Source: Ophioceras dolichostomum (lineage: Eukaryota; Ascomycota; Sordariomycetes; Magnaporthales; Ophioceraceae). Taken from it: a stretch of DNA of 35,596 nucleotides. Shown piece by piece: positions 1 to 9,960 of this stretch (the first letter of the stretch is position 1; the number at the start of each line of letters is the position of its first letter). The notes beneath the pieces were generated by a model. It ran no database searches. It was not told the origin of the DNA and saw only the letters and a program-made list of their open reading frames with translations. The position numbers and the translations under genes are program-made. The stretch covers positions 7,079-42,674 of the forward strand of contig PYST01000328.1 of NCBI GenBank assembly GCA_003049485.1. The letters run 5' to 3'.

Positions 1-129
1 CCCCCCCCCCCCCCGGCCTCTCGCTTTCTCTCTGACGAGGACATGCTACCCCACCACATCCACAGGGCATCCCGCGATTCCATGACTGACTTCAACACTG
101 ACCGTACGGTGCACATGGTCACAACCTAG

Positions 130-2131
130 GCACCTGGAACGCCCTCGGCCAACGTCTCACGGAGGAGAAGTTAACTAAAGCGCTCGACGCTCTAGCCGAG
201 AGCAAGATCATGATCAGCAATCTCATCATCGATGACAACTGGCAAAACATCGACTACAATGGCAACGGCCAGTTCCAGTACGGCTGGAAAGAATTCGAGG
301 CCGAGCCCACTGCTTTCCCCCGTGGCTTGAAGGAGACGGTCTCGGCCATCCGCTCGAGACACCCAGGGATCCAGCATGTGGCTGTCTGGCATGCGCTCTT
401 AGGATACTGGGGCGGTATCTCTCCGGAGGACGGCTTAGCCCGCACCTACCAGACGGTCGAGGTTGTGCGCGAGGATGCCAAGCGAAGGAACCTCCCACTG
501 GGCGGTACCATGACTGTTGTGTCCAGGGACGACGTGCCTCGTTTCTATGACGACTTCTACCGCTTCCTATCCTCGTGCGGCGTCGACGCCGTCAAGACCG
601 ATGCCCAGTTCATGATCGACACGTGGGTTGGCGCTGAGGCTCGCCGTGAGCTAGCTCCCGCGTATCTGGATGCCTGGTCGATCGCATCCCTGCGCTACTT
701 CGGCTCCAGGGCCGTTTCCTGCATGTCCCAGACTCCGCGCATAATATTCCACTCGCAGCTGCCTCGGAACCGCCCTGCCATGCTTCTCCGCAACTCGGAC
801 GATTTCTTTCCGGACATCCCGTCCTCCCATCCCTGGCACGTGTGGACCAATGCCTACAACAGTCTACTGACACAGCATCTAAACAGTAATTCCGCTTGCC
901 TTTGCACTTGCCATGTCCCTTCAGCCCAGACTATATTTTGCCAGTCTGGGATAGGATACCCGCCCATCACCTCCCTCCCTTGCTTGTCTTTGGCACGTTG
1001 CTGACACAGTAGCGTACGACCGTCAGTCGTCCCTGACTGGGACATGTTCCAGACCAGCCACGACTACTCCGGGTTTCACGCGGCTGCGCGATGTGTCTCC
1101 GGGGGGCCCATCTACATCACGGACGTCCCTGGCCAGCACGACATGGATCTGATCGCACAAATGACGGGAATCACACCGCGGGGCAAGACCGCTATATTCA
1201 GGCCCAGCGTTCTCGGCAAGAGCATTGATCCGTATGTCGGCTACACGGACGACTCGCTGCTGAAGATCGGGTGCTTCCATGGTAAGCCGGGGTTTCTTCC
1301 CCGAGTTCACGCATTCCTTTAACCCCTGATGGAGTCCTTTCCCGATATTAGCTGCTTGCGCAATAGTGGTGGTTTCAGAATGCAACACGAGGTAACCTGC
1401 TAGGGCAGGAACATCTTCGACTGGGGGTAGTCCAGTGCTCGGCGTTTTCAACACGTCTCTGAGGGCTCTGGCCGACGTGATCCCCCTGAGCCGATTCCCG
1501 GGAGCGCAGGCATCAACCGAATACGTTGTCCGGTCACATAAAAGTGCCATGGTTACGCCACCTATACGCCCCGGCACGCCACACTCCCTCCTGAGCCTCA
1601 CACTGGAGGTGAGGGGCTATGACGTCCTCTCTGCCTTTCCACTGTCGACGTTTGAGACCGGGGTCAACTCACGAATCTCCGTGGCCAACATGGGCCTTCT
1701 CGGGAAGATGGCCGGCGCCGCGGCAGTCATATCCAGCAGCTTGGAACTCGTCACTGGAGGACGGGTCCTCCTGCAGACTCGCATGAAGGCCCTCGGCATC
1801 TTAGGTAGGTACTGTCTGCCCGTGCTTGCGGACAGTTTCTCCCAAGTGCTATACACAGAGATGCTCGTGCCTCTTTACGTACGGATACTTATCTCAACTC
1901 GCAGGAGTCTACATATCGAGGCTTCCTGAGATGGCTGTCCAGGACAACTTCATCGCCACAATACAGGGATCCGTGATCCCTCCCCACACTGTCGCCGTTA
2001 GTGAACACGACCAGAGGGTGCTCACTGTCGACACAGAGTCGGCCTGGCGGGAAATGCGTTTGGAAGGTGGGTGGAGTAATGAAGTTGAGTTGAAGCTATA
2101 TATGACTTTCAAAGGTGCTTCGGTAGAGTAA
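130..2131 (+). CDS. GH36 Sip1/raffinose-synthase-like alpha-galactosidase, 5' end outside window
   Basis: Proposed exons are 130-885, 1027-1281, 1436-1804 and 1905-2131, all joined in phase 1. The 5' exon lies beyond the left edge; an acceptor AG at 128-129 restores the family's Cys-Thr-Trp-Asn start of the barrel. The protein resembles fungal seed-imbibition (Sip1)/raffinose synthase proteins of glycoside hydrolase family 36, which act on alpha-galactosides. Both expected catalytic aspartates are visible: VKTDAQF (nucleophile) and YITDVPG (acid/base). Other family landmarks are NLIIDDNW, HSQLPRNRP and PDWDMFQ. The exon 2/3 junction is the weak point: the simplest intron (1282-1435) gives CFHVLGVFN and drops about eight residues that relatives carry. 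Substrate (raffinose, melibiose or other) cannot be told from sequence. Family call is firm, exact splicing moderately so. Confidence 0.85.
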
Positions 2132-2620
2132 CTGGTACCTCCCTGGGTAGGTTCCTAGGTAGGAGGTACCGAGTTCGTTCTCGATAGTTAGAACAGTGTG
2201 AATCGGGTTAAGGGTCAAAGGGGAGTTTAATATCATCTTCTCGGGAAGAGGAACACTCAGTATTGACCTGGCGACGAATATGAATGGGACCTGCGAAAGG
2301 GGCGCGATCATTATTCAACCTTGATAGGATCCATTGCGGTTGGTGGGGCTGACAGGTTTAAAGAAGAATGGTTTCCTTGTATTGATTGGTGGATGGATGC
2401 CTGTAGGTCACTGTCCCACCACGACCATACCTAAATAAAAAAAAGGTCGCTCGACAGCACTCTCCAGTCACTAATTCTTCATGCGATACTTCTCTACTCA
2501 CTGCACATGAGAGCAACACGTGATGCAAAAGAAAAAAATAGATCGCAAGTTCGAGGAGTGTCATAGAGAATCTCGAGCACCAAAATCTAGCTGACATCTC
2601 GGCTATTTATTATTTTGGCT
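2132..2620. other. Intergenic spacer between the GH36 and URI genes
   Basis: No supported gene. Positions 2134-2170 hold a dense cluster of GGTACC/CCTAGG and TAGG/CCTA motifs of the kind seen in other gaps of this window. The A-rich stretch around 2430-2545 is probably the promoter/5' leader of the downstream gene. Confidence 0.6.
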
Positions 2621-4303
2621 ATGCCTCCCGTCAAGGATAGCTTTCTCGACCTCGAACGGCATCGCCAGATGCTGGAGGAGAATACGGAGCAGCTAAATAA
2701 GGCACTGCAGGAATGGCGTCTCTGGGAGGCTGAATATGAGGCGCTCAGGGAAGACCTCTCTCGCTGCTGCAGCCACGAGGACCTGGCCAGGATTCGTCGA
2801 GACTTTGACGGCCAGCTGGTCACGAGAAAGGAGGTCACCGAAATCCTCGGTAGGACCAACATCAGGCCCGTCGCTCAGATCTCCGGCCTAGTGGACCGCC
2901 GTCTCGAATACGTTGAGAGGAACATCGAAACACTGGAGAAGAAGGTCAGAGACGCCGAGGAAAAGGCCGCCGTCGCTGGAATAATCAGCCAACCCGATGG
3001 GCGAGATGACGATGGCCTCCCCATCACTGATATTGTCGAGGAGCTCGACGACAACGACAACATCATATCCTACCGTCTGCAGGCATCCTCAGACACGCAG
3101 CCGCGAGTAAGAGAGGCGCTGGAGAAGGCCGTCTCGATCCCAACGCACTCTACTGTGCTGTCGGCGGAGGGTGCGGCTCTGGTCCCGCCAGAACATGACG
3201 CGTCAGCGCAACAATTGCAGTCGCAAGAGCCAGGCCCGGTAACCACAGTTTCGACATCGCCGGCTACCACGGCAGCAGCGCCAAGAAGCACCACTGAGTC
3301 CTCCCGAGGATCTGCCCAGACAGGGGCACAGAGGACGTCACATTCAGGTGCGGGCTCGAAGACAGTGTCGTTCGCCGATGACACGAAGCCCGGAGCCGAC
3401 GAGTCCGACGAGTCTGCGATAGCTCAGCACCCAATGAGGATACAGAGGAGGATGGAGCGTGTCATGCAAGCTGCGAGAGATCAAGAGACCATGGCCTCGC
3501 AACCCGCCATCTTGCCAGAGGGCGAGTCTCCCGAAGATGCTGCCCTCCGCCGCGATATGCTAGCCTACGGGGCGTCGGAGATCGGACCAGTCGTGGCCGA
3601 GCTGGTGCTTGAGGAAGGAGAGGGGGATGAGGAGGAGGACTTTGATGAAGATGATGAGGCCGGGGACGATGACGATGACGACTACGATGATGATGGCGAC
3701 TTCGATGATTACGAAGACGATACCGAGGACGAAAGCGGCCGCTCCAAGCAAAGCTATGTCACCAAAGCGTATCGCCGACGGATGCAGCAATTGGAAAAGA
3801 GGCTCAACTTGGAATTTCCGGGTAGCAGCCGCGGGCCCACTGGACAGGGAGACAGTCCTAGCGCCTCTACCGAGCCCCAGGCTGAGACTGCTGCGAGGGA
3901 CAAGAATCGGATTGCGTTTGCGGATAGTCTGGAGGTTTTGGATGCTGCCGAGCCCGACTCTGGAATATCATTGGCCAGTCGCCCCAGAGGCCCCGACGAG
4001 GCTCCAGCGAGATTCCTGGATCAGTCGCCGAGGACTGCTCCAGCTGGGCCCGAAAAGCAGACCATCGCCGACTCCATAGTCGAACGCCCGTCAGCCCCCC
4101 CTGCCAGAGCGGCCGCAGATTTTGATGCCGCCTTAGTGCACCAGGAGGCAGCGGTCGAATACCATCACGCGCGGAAGAAACTGATTCAGAAGTCTGGTGG
4201 CTTCCTGAATGGGGATACCTCAGCTGTCGCGCCTCTAGATGAAGAGGAAGGTGGCTCGAACCGAGTCAGTCGCTTCAAAGCCGCCAGGCTGTCGAGAGAG
4301 TAG
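2621..4303 (+). CDS. URI1/Bud27-like unconventional prefoldin protein (560 aa)
   Basis: Single-exon gene; the ATG at 2621 is the first in frame. Residues about 1-115 form a predicted coiled coil of prefoldin-alpha type (heptad-like segments around LERHRQMLEENTEQLNKAL and the VDRRLEYVERNIETLEKKV region). The motif LPITDIVEELDDNDNI, a very acidic stretch at about 324-372, the conserved SYVTKAYRRRMQQLEKRL segment right after it and a basic RVSRFKAARL C-terminus match the fungal URI/Bud27 family (DUF3835-type). In yeast and animals this family binds the RNA polymerase subunit RPB5, acts with prefoldin-like and R2TP chaperones in assembling polymerases, and affects translation and TOR signalling. 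The middle is low-complexity Ser/Thr/Ala-rich and probably disordered. The assignment rests on domain order and the post-acidic motif. Confidence 0.85.
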   Translation: MPPVKDSFLDLERHRQMLEENTEQLNKALQEWRLWEAEYEALREDLSRCCSHEDLARIRRDFDGQLVTRKEVTEILGRTNIRPVAQISGLVDRRLEYVERNIETLEKKVRDAEEKAAVAGIISQPDGRDDDGLPITDIVEELDDNDNIISYRLQASSDTQPRVREALEKAVSIPTHSTVLSAEGAALVPPEHDASAQQLQSQEPGPVTTVSTSPATTAAAPRSTTESSRGSAQTGAQRTSHSGAGSKTVSFADDTKPGADESDESAIAQHPMRIQRRMERVMQAARDQETMASQPAILPEGESPEDAALRRDMLAYGASEIGPVVAELVLEEGEGDEEEDFDEDDEAGDDDDDDYDDDGDFDDYEDDTEDESGRSKQSYVTKAYRRRMQQLEKRLNLEFPGSSRGPTGQGDSPSASTEPQAETAARDKNRIAFADSLEVLDAAEPDSGISLASRPRGPDEAPARFLDQSPRTAPAGPEKQTIADSIVERPSAPPARAAADFDAALVHQEAAVEYHHARKKLIQKSGGFLNGDTSAVAPLDEEEGGSNRVSRFKAARLSRE

Positions 4304-5076
4304 TACCATGGCTGCGATGACACGGACTGGACCTCTGGATCTCGTGGGGGTTTGAGGGGTTTGATATTGCCCCCATGGCCGGAGTATGGCCCTATTTGGG
4401 GGCTCACGAGTCTGGGAAGCAAAGGTTTATCATAGGGAGACCTAGCATCATATTACCCTTCCTTGTCATCTCCTCGGCATGTTCCTACATGGCCTGGGCT
4501 GGCCACCATCAGAATCGGTGACGTGTGGTGTCGCTGATGACGGTAAAGCGCCAGCTAGTTGCCCTGTTAGTGCTCTCACCCATCAAGTTCTTTCGACTTC
4601 TCAGGTGTTCGCCCAAACCCACCTAGACAGAGGTACCAGCTATTTCCGTAGGTAGGCGGTAGTTGGGCCTGAAACATTGTGTGTTATTTTTTTTTTTTGG
4701 ATCCATGTTTTTCTTTCCTCCCGGTCGCTACAAGCTCTGGGACATACGCGCCACCTAACATAGGGATCATGAGGTGAGTGGACGCAGACTACACCTCATG
4801 TCCTTCCTCCTATCGTACAGGATGACAGTGGATAAGCCCCGGCGCCAATTAATCCACTATTGGATGCCCTCATGGCACGCTCGGTACTCAAGGAGGGCGA
4901 TTGTTTCGCCGAGGGCAGCGACAAGCGTGCGTATCTTCTCCCCCCTTCATTTCCTGCCGTTGATTTTGGGTACCGTTGTGCCGCGAGTCCGGGGAGGATG
5001 GCCGTCCCAACTACACTCTGTTCCACCCTGCAGACACGTGCGCATGAGCGAGCCGTGGACTACTTCCGACGCCATG
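4304..5076. other. Intergenic spacer between convergent URI and NudC genes
   Basis: This gap should hold the 3' ends of the two converging genes. It has a T run near 4687-4699 and TAGG/GGTACC motifs near 4621-4665. Short open frames here have no recognisable content. Confidence 0.6.
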
Positions 5077-5826
5077 TCAGCTCATTTTTGCCTTGCTGAA
5101 GTCCATCTCCGGGTGCTGCTCTTGGAACTTTTTTAGAATATCAAGTTTCTTCTGCTCCTCGGATGTGGGGAGCCCAAGTTCCTTCTGGCGCTGATCAAAC
5201 ATCATCTTCTCGACCAAGCCTCGTGTGGCCCCATCCAAATCCGAGAGTTTAGAAGACTCTGGGTTGATCTTGGTGACGTCAATCTTGGGGGCGCTGGTGA
5301 CGACGTTTGGCCACCACTCCATCTTGTTGACCTTGTCGAGGTGAACCTCTAGGGTCTTCGTGCCGTCGGGGTTGGACGTCAGCGTCCAAGTAGACTCGTC
5401 AGTGTGGATGGCGTGCGGGAGGTCGCCCTGTGGCCGGAGCCTGTTAGTATCAGCCTGGCCGACCAGGCCGCAGTGCGGAGTCTTCTCTCGCTCGCCACGC
5501 GGTGGGTGGCGGCTCAGCTGGCGGTCCCGCGTACTATGATAATGGGATCCTCTCCCTTGATGCCGGCCTGAAGGAACTGTTTCTTGAGCTCAATCTTCAT
5601 GTCCTTGCCCTTGAGCGTCCCCGAGTTCTCAGGTAGCTTAATGGCAATATCCAGGTCTCCGATGGTCTGCGTCCATTTGTACGGCAGCGCATCCTGTTCG
5701 GCCTGCTCTCGGGCGCGGGCGGCTGCCTCGTCAGCGGCAGTAGGCTCTATTAGGGTTCATGACAGCATGTTAGTCGACCTCAGCAAGCTCAGTGGGGGGT
5801 GGTGATTCAGCACCTTTGTCGGACAT
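5077..5826 (-). CDS. nudC: NudC nuclear movement protein (191 aa)
   Basis: Exons on the minus strand are 5826-5814, 5746-5535 and 5427-5077; the lengths sum to 576 nt with no frame conflict. The 13-nt first exon encodes only MSDK plus one base, and joining it to the acceptor at 5747 gives the family start MSDKEPTAA. A CS (p23/Hsp20-like) domain covers about residues 25-115, beginning LPYKWTQTIGDLDIAIKLP and including WTLTSN and KMEWWPNV. The C-terminus LKKFQEQHPEMDFSKAKMS is diagnostic. NudC is a small co-chaperone that stabilises dynein-pathway proteins such as LIS1/NudF and is needed for nuclear migration in hyphae. The first donor (GTGCTG) is weak, but a CTAAC branch point supports it; the second intron (5534-5428) has a clear TACTAAC. 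Confidence 0.93.
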
Positions 5827-6309
5827 CTCCGGTTTCGGATCTCTGAAGAACTCTGGCTAACTAGTGCCGTGGTATATGATTCAAGCCAAAGAGTCGAAGG
5901 GAAATCAGGACGGAAGCGGGTGAAGCAAGGAGAGGAATCCACAGCAACTTGGGTGGTGGTCACGGTGGAAGGCAATTGCGGGGGGTGGAGTGGTGGGGAG
6001 AATGGTGGGGCATGGACCTTCGATAAGAGATAGAAGCTGGATTCTGGGGCGTCTTTGGTGCAACACGGTTTTTGTCAAAAATCGGTGGCTCTTGGTTGCT
6101 CGTGGTTGGTGCCTAGTGCGACTGATAGTGACCAGGTGTTGCACATCGCTGTTTTTTGTCCATTCACCACCTGAAACGAAGACGTACGCCCCAGTACAAT
6201 TATATATCGTTTTAAACGAGGTTTAATATGCATAAATCTTATTTAATTGCCTTTTTATTATATAATTAAATTTCTGGTTTATTTCCGTCCCTCTCTCTTA
6301 ATGCATTTT
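5827..6309. other. Upstream region of NudC, becoming AT-rich toward the repeat island
   Basis: This gap should contain the NudC promoter. No gene is supported. From about 6190 the base composition turns clearly AT-rich, marking the left border of the transposon-bearing island. Confidence 0.5.
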
Positions 6310-6421
6310 CCTCCCAAGGCACCTTTTTTCCTAAGCCACTTTTCTCCCAAAGCACCCTTTTTCCAAGGTACCTTATTCCCAGGGCTTTTCCCAGGGTACC
6401 TTTTCCCCAAAGCTTTTCCCA
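6310..6421 (+). repeat. Degenerate ~28-bp minisatellite (CTTTTCCCA-type)
   Basis: Successive units carry a GGTACCTT.TTCCC..GCTTTTCCCA pattern; the clearest two start at 6367 and 6395, 28 bp apart, with more degenerate copies to the left. Related single units recur at 6717-6744 and 6926-6952. Open frames on both strands here are only the repeat read out. Confidence 0.65.
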
Positions 6422-6962
6422 GAGTGGCGGCCCGGGAGAGGTGCACAATTCAGATTGGCGCACGGACCAGCCGAGTGCGAGTCAGTTGTGGCGCACGGGC
6501 CAACTAACCGGTCCGTCAGGAATTGGGCGGCCCGACAGGCCGCCAGGGCCCACTTAGGCCTAATTTGGAATAGCGCAAAGTGCTTTCCGATAAGGCCGAT
6601 AAGGGGGCCTCTTTTTTATCAATCCGACCGGAGGCCTGGCCTCTGGCCGCAACTTAGCTAGATCTACATCAATTCTATCTCCCCTTTACGTATACCGTAC
6701 ATTTGTTCTCACACCCAGGGTATTTTTTCCCAAAGCTTTTCCCAAAGGACCATTTTCCCTGCCACGACTTAGCACAAGGAGCTCCCACCCGCTTGAGCCA
6801 AAAGGACGAGAATATCAAGTCTGACGACTTGATCTCTCTGGGAGCTCTATCAATTGGCCACGCACCTTTCGGTCGGTACGCCCAATTGATACCGCGCCGT
6901 AACATTCCCCAAGTTTTTTTTTTAAAATACCTTATCCCTAAAGCTTTTCCCAAAACAATTTT
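6422..6962. other. Repeat-island DNA between minisatellite and inverted LTR
   Basis: No gene is recognised. The stretch alternates GC-rich and AT-rich blocks and contains two further copies of the CTTTTCCCA unit (6717-6744 and 6926-6952). The last ~60 bases before the LTR are T-rich. Confidence 0.5.
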
Positions 6963-7564
6963 TGTTGGAAGGCCCAGGTAGAAAGCGATTGCACGCGTGC
7001 GGTATGAGAGGGGGTTGCCAAAGCAGATTCAATTCTTCTTGTTCTAAGCTAGGTCTTATGGAAAAGGCAGAGGGAGAGTCCCTCTCCTTAAGTACAAGGA
7101 GAGGTGGAAGGTCGATGACGTTGACTGAAGCAATCGTTGACGTAGTCGTTGACGTTGTGACCTGGCCAGAGCCTCGTGGTCACTCGAGGCTTTGCGGTCA
7201 ACAACTCTGATGATTGGTGATCATCAGTCAACACAAACAACACTCTCCTTAAGTACAAGGAGAGGTGGAAGGTCGATGACGTTGACTGAAGCAATCGTTG
7301 ACGTAGTCGTTGACGTTGTGACCTGGCCAGAGCCTCGTGGTCACTCGAGGCTTTGCGGTCAACAACTCTGATGATTGGTGATCATCAGTCAACACAAACA
7401 ACACTCTCCTTAAGTACAAGGAGAGGTAGAAGGTCGATGACGTTGACTGAGGCAATCATTGACGTAGTCGTTGACGTTGTGACTTGGCCAGAGCCTCGTG
7501 GTCACTCGAGGCTTTGCGGTCAACAACTCTGATGATTGGTGATCATCAATCAACACAAATAACA
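6963..7564 (-). repeat. Inverted solo copia LTR with triplicated U3 unit (602 bp)
   Basis: On the minus strand this begins TGTTATTTG and ends CCTTCCAACA, matching the ends of the two LTRs of the neighbouring element (TGTT...AACA). It is 119 bp of shared 3' LTR sequence plus three exact-length 161-bp units (7082-7564). Flanking bases are ATTTT (6958-6962) and TTTTT (7565-7569), a possible decayed 5-bp target duplication. No internal element sequence is attached, so it is best read as a solo LTR in opposite orientation to the element at 7606-11255. Confidence 0.8.
7082..7564 (-). repeat. Three tandem 161-bp units within the inverted LTR
   Basis: Units start at 7082, 7243 and 7404. Units 1 and 2 are identical by eye; unit 3 differs at six positions, all transitions. 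Each unit holds an inverted repeat CTCTCCTT/AAGGAGAG, a second inverted repeat GCCTCG/CGAGGC, and three TGACGT hexamers. The same unit occurs as one complete copy in the LTR at 10975 and about two copies (one shortened) in the LTR at 7606. Confidence 0.92.
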
Positions 7565-7605
7565 TTTTTAATTTGTAAAAAGCTAGAATCAAATATATAA
7601 TAAAC

Positions 7606-8006
7606 TGTTGATTGCGTTGACTGATGATCACCAATCATCAGAGTTGTTGACCGCAAAGCCTCAAGTGACCACGAGGCTCTGGCCAGATCACAACGTCAAC
7701 GACTACGTTAACGATTGCCTCAGTAACTGTGGATTGTGTTGACTGCTGAGCACCAATTATCAGAGTTGGTCAATGCAGAGCCTTGGGTGACTGAGAGGCT
7801 CTTGCCAAGTCACAACATCAACGACTACATCAACGATTGCCTCAGTCAACGTCATTGACCTTCTACCTCTCCCTGTACTTACGGAGAGGGACTCTCCCTC
7901 TGTCTCTTCCATAGAACCTAGCTTAGAACATATGAAGAATTGAACCAACTTTGGTAACCCCTTATATCGCATGTGTGTAATCGCTTTCTACCTGAGCCTT
8001 CCAACA
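7606..8006 (+). repeat. Left LTR of the copia element (401 bp)
   Basis: Begins TGTTGATTG and ends CCTTCCAACA. It contains a shortened first U3 unit (7606-7727), a second unit starting at 7728, and about 120 bp of shared 3' sequence that includes a TAGAACCTAGCTTAG stretch. It sits head-to-head with the inverted LTR, 41 AT-rich bases away. Confidence 0.85.
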
Positions 8007-8412
8007 CTGATCAGTGCTACCTGGCAAAGGTAGTACAGATAAGCTAGGAAGAAGAGATCTTTCGAGGCGTGGACCGTTCTGGGTCAATCCAGCGCCAATT
8101 CCACGCTCTTAAGATGCTCCATCGTATCTAGAAGGAGTTTCGTTTTGGATCTCGTGAGCCTTAGAACTCTCCTCCCCTAGATAACGTACTGATGAGCGGA
8201 CGTCTTCCGTGACCCAATCGTCAGGCGCACCTATCGCGCAAAACCCCCGACAAGAGAAGTGGAGGTCGATTTGGACTTCGTGAGCCTTAGAGCCTTCCTC
8301 TTGACGGATGAACGATCGCTGAACATAGCGGTCATCCACTCTCTCCATCATTTCTTCCTTTCCCTTTACCACTTCCTTCTTGTCTCCTCCTTCCAACCCG
8401 CCTTCCATCAAC
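8007..8412 (+). other. Internal leader of the copia element
   Basis: Non-coding stretch between left LTR and the gag ATG. I could not identify a primer-binding site with confidence next to the LTR end. It holds an imperfect internal duplication: TCGTGAGCCTTAGA occurs near 8151-8166 and again near 8279-8292, within related surroundings. Confidence 0.55.
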
Positions 8413-9960
8413 ATGTCTGCCTCTTCGTCCCCATCAGCCGCGAACCCCAAGGATGATGCTATCCAAGCCATCCTCCGGATAGTTGGGCTACCCCATCTAC
8501 CACTACTCTACGACGAAGACGCACTTGCAACCACCTTTCCAGAAGACGATGAGGAGCGCGATCAGATGTCTGACAAAAAAAATTAATACCCTTGCCCTCC
8601 GGAGCTTTGCAGAGTACTGAATGTAAGGGCATGCGTTCAGACGAAACCTTCTTGCCGACTTCTGTCAGGACTTCATGGGCTGGAAAAAGGACAACTTCGC
8701 CCGCATTAACGTTGGTCTTCAAAAAACCCTTAAGGTATTCTTCCATGAGCGCGGTGTCTATGTCAGCAACAACAATAGTCGCAACTACATTCAGTTTGCT
8801 AGTCTCTGCGACCAAGCCATGAAAGACAACGCGACTCTCCCCGACTGGCCTGATGACGAACCACAGAAATGAAGCAACGAGTACCTGGCCTACCTGATAA
8901 AGTACTCTCTGACTGCAAGCCTGCCCTCCGACCTGCTTCACCTTCTCCCCCTCCTGACAACCTTCCTTCGCCCGGCCAGAGCACAGGGAACCAATTCCCT
9001 CCTCCCCCGTCTGAACTCATTCCTCGGCCATTGCCTAGCCCTCCCCAAAACACCTGGCCAAGCCACGTCGCTCCTCTTTAAAAGACAGATAGAATTCCCA
9101 TGGATCCCTACCAGACGCTTCCACCACTCCCTTACGCGAACATCACCTCCGATGCTTCCAAGGTCGTTGCTTTCTTCAAGATCCGGAACAAGGACAACAA
9201 CTTCTCCGATGCAGCCTACGAAGTACTCGACGACAGAACCCGACTTTTCCTGAGGAACTGCCGCATCCACGCCGTCGAGCCTGCCGGATTCCACGCAATC
9301 TACCCGTTGATCCTCTCAGGACGCGCACAAAAGTACTTCACCTCGAAGCTCAAGGACACTATGACGTAGACCATAATGTATAATGGTCTCAAGAAGCAGT
9401 TCGACACGATACAATGCACTCTGAGTACTGGAATGCCTGGACGAAAATATCTTTCTCGCAGCTCCGAAATTCTCCAGAGAACGCTGGGAAGAGCAGCGAA
9501 ACAGTGCTCCAGGACATGCTCGACAAGCTTTGTCTCTGTCAAGAAGCTCTCAGCTCTGGCTACGAAGGAGACAAGCATCTGGTGCAAGCAGTAGCTTCTG
9601 CTCGTGGAGACCACCCTGCTTTCACTATGGCCCTTCTTCGGACGCCCCAAACCTACAAGGAGCTCGCCTCGGACCTTCACTCGTCCTTGAAAGCTTCTGA
9701 AAAGCATTACGGTCCGCAACAATTCTACACTGACCGTAGGTATGGACGAGGAAACTCATCAAACCTACCATATCATGGTATCACCCAAGGCAACAGGGAT
9801 AGACCTCCCCCTGCACGAGACAAACGACAAACGATCCCCCTGCGCACCTCGACGGTGCTGGGTATGCAACTGAGAAGGCTGCTGGTCCACCAAACATCCT
9901 TTGGACGAACGCAAGACTGCTTACGAGCGATATACCCAGATGAGGAACAACGGATCAACG
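8413..9960 (+). pseudogene. Broken copia gag (capsid and zinc knuckle remnants)
   Basis: A plausible start ATG lies at 8413 (MSASSSPSAANPKDDAIQ). Coding then hops between frames: to about 8583, 8676-8872, 9100-9366 (MDPYQTLPPLPYANIT...), and 9414 onward (WNAWTKISF..., EALSSGYEGD...). A TAG interrupts at 9367-9369. A nucleocapsid zinc knuckle of the fungal copia type, CWVCN-x-EGCWSTKHP, lies at 9856-9900 and is interrupted by an in-frame TGA at 9871-9873. Gag would form the virus-like particle and bind element RNA; this copy cannot make an intact protein. Family assignment comes from the knuckle and the following copia protease and integrase. Confidence 0.8.

Noticed and set aside
1..14. Poly-C run at the start as a telomere or assembly feature
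   Set aside because: It lies in the intron upstream of a good acceptor (128-129); nothing distinguishes it from a simple homopolymer at the window edge.
1352..1391. A micro-exon in the GH36 gene
   Set aside because: It has plausible AG/GT borders but leaves the downstream exon out of frame.
5745..5778. A 34-nt first intron in NudC with a longer first exon (MSDKGAESPPPTELAE)
   Set aside because: Too short for a fungal intron and the branch site would abut the donor; the 67-nt intron gives the expected MSDKEPTAA start.
7082..7564. CRISPR-like or satellite array
   Set aside because: Repeats are 161 bp with no spacers and match the U3 part of the adjacent copia LTRs.
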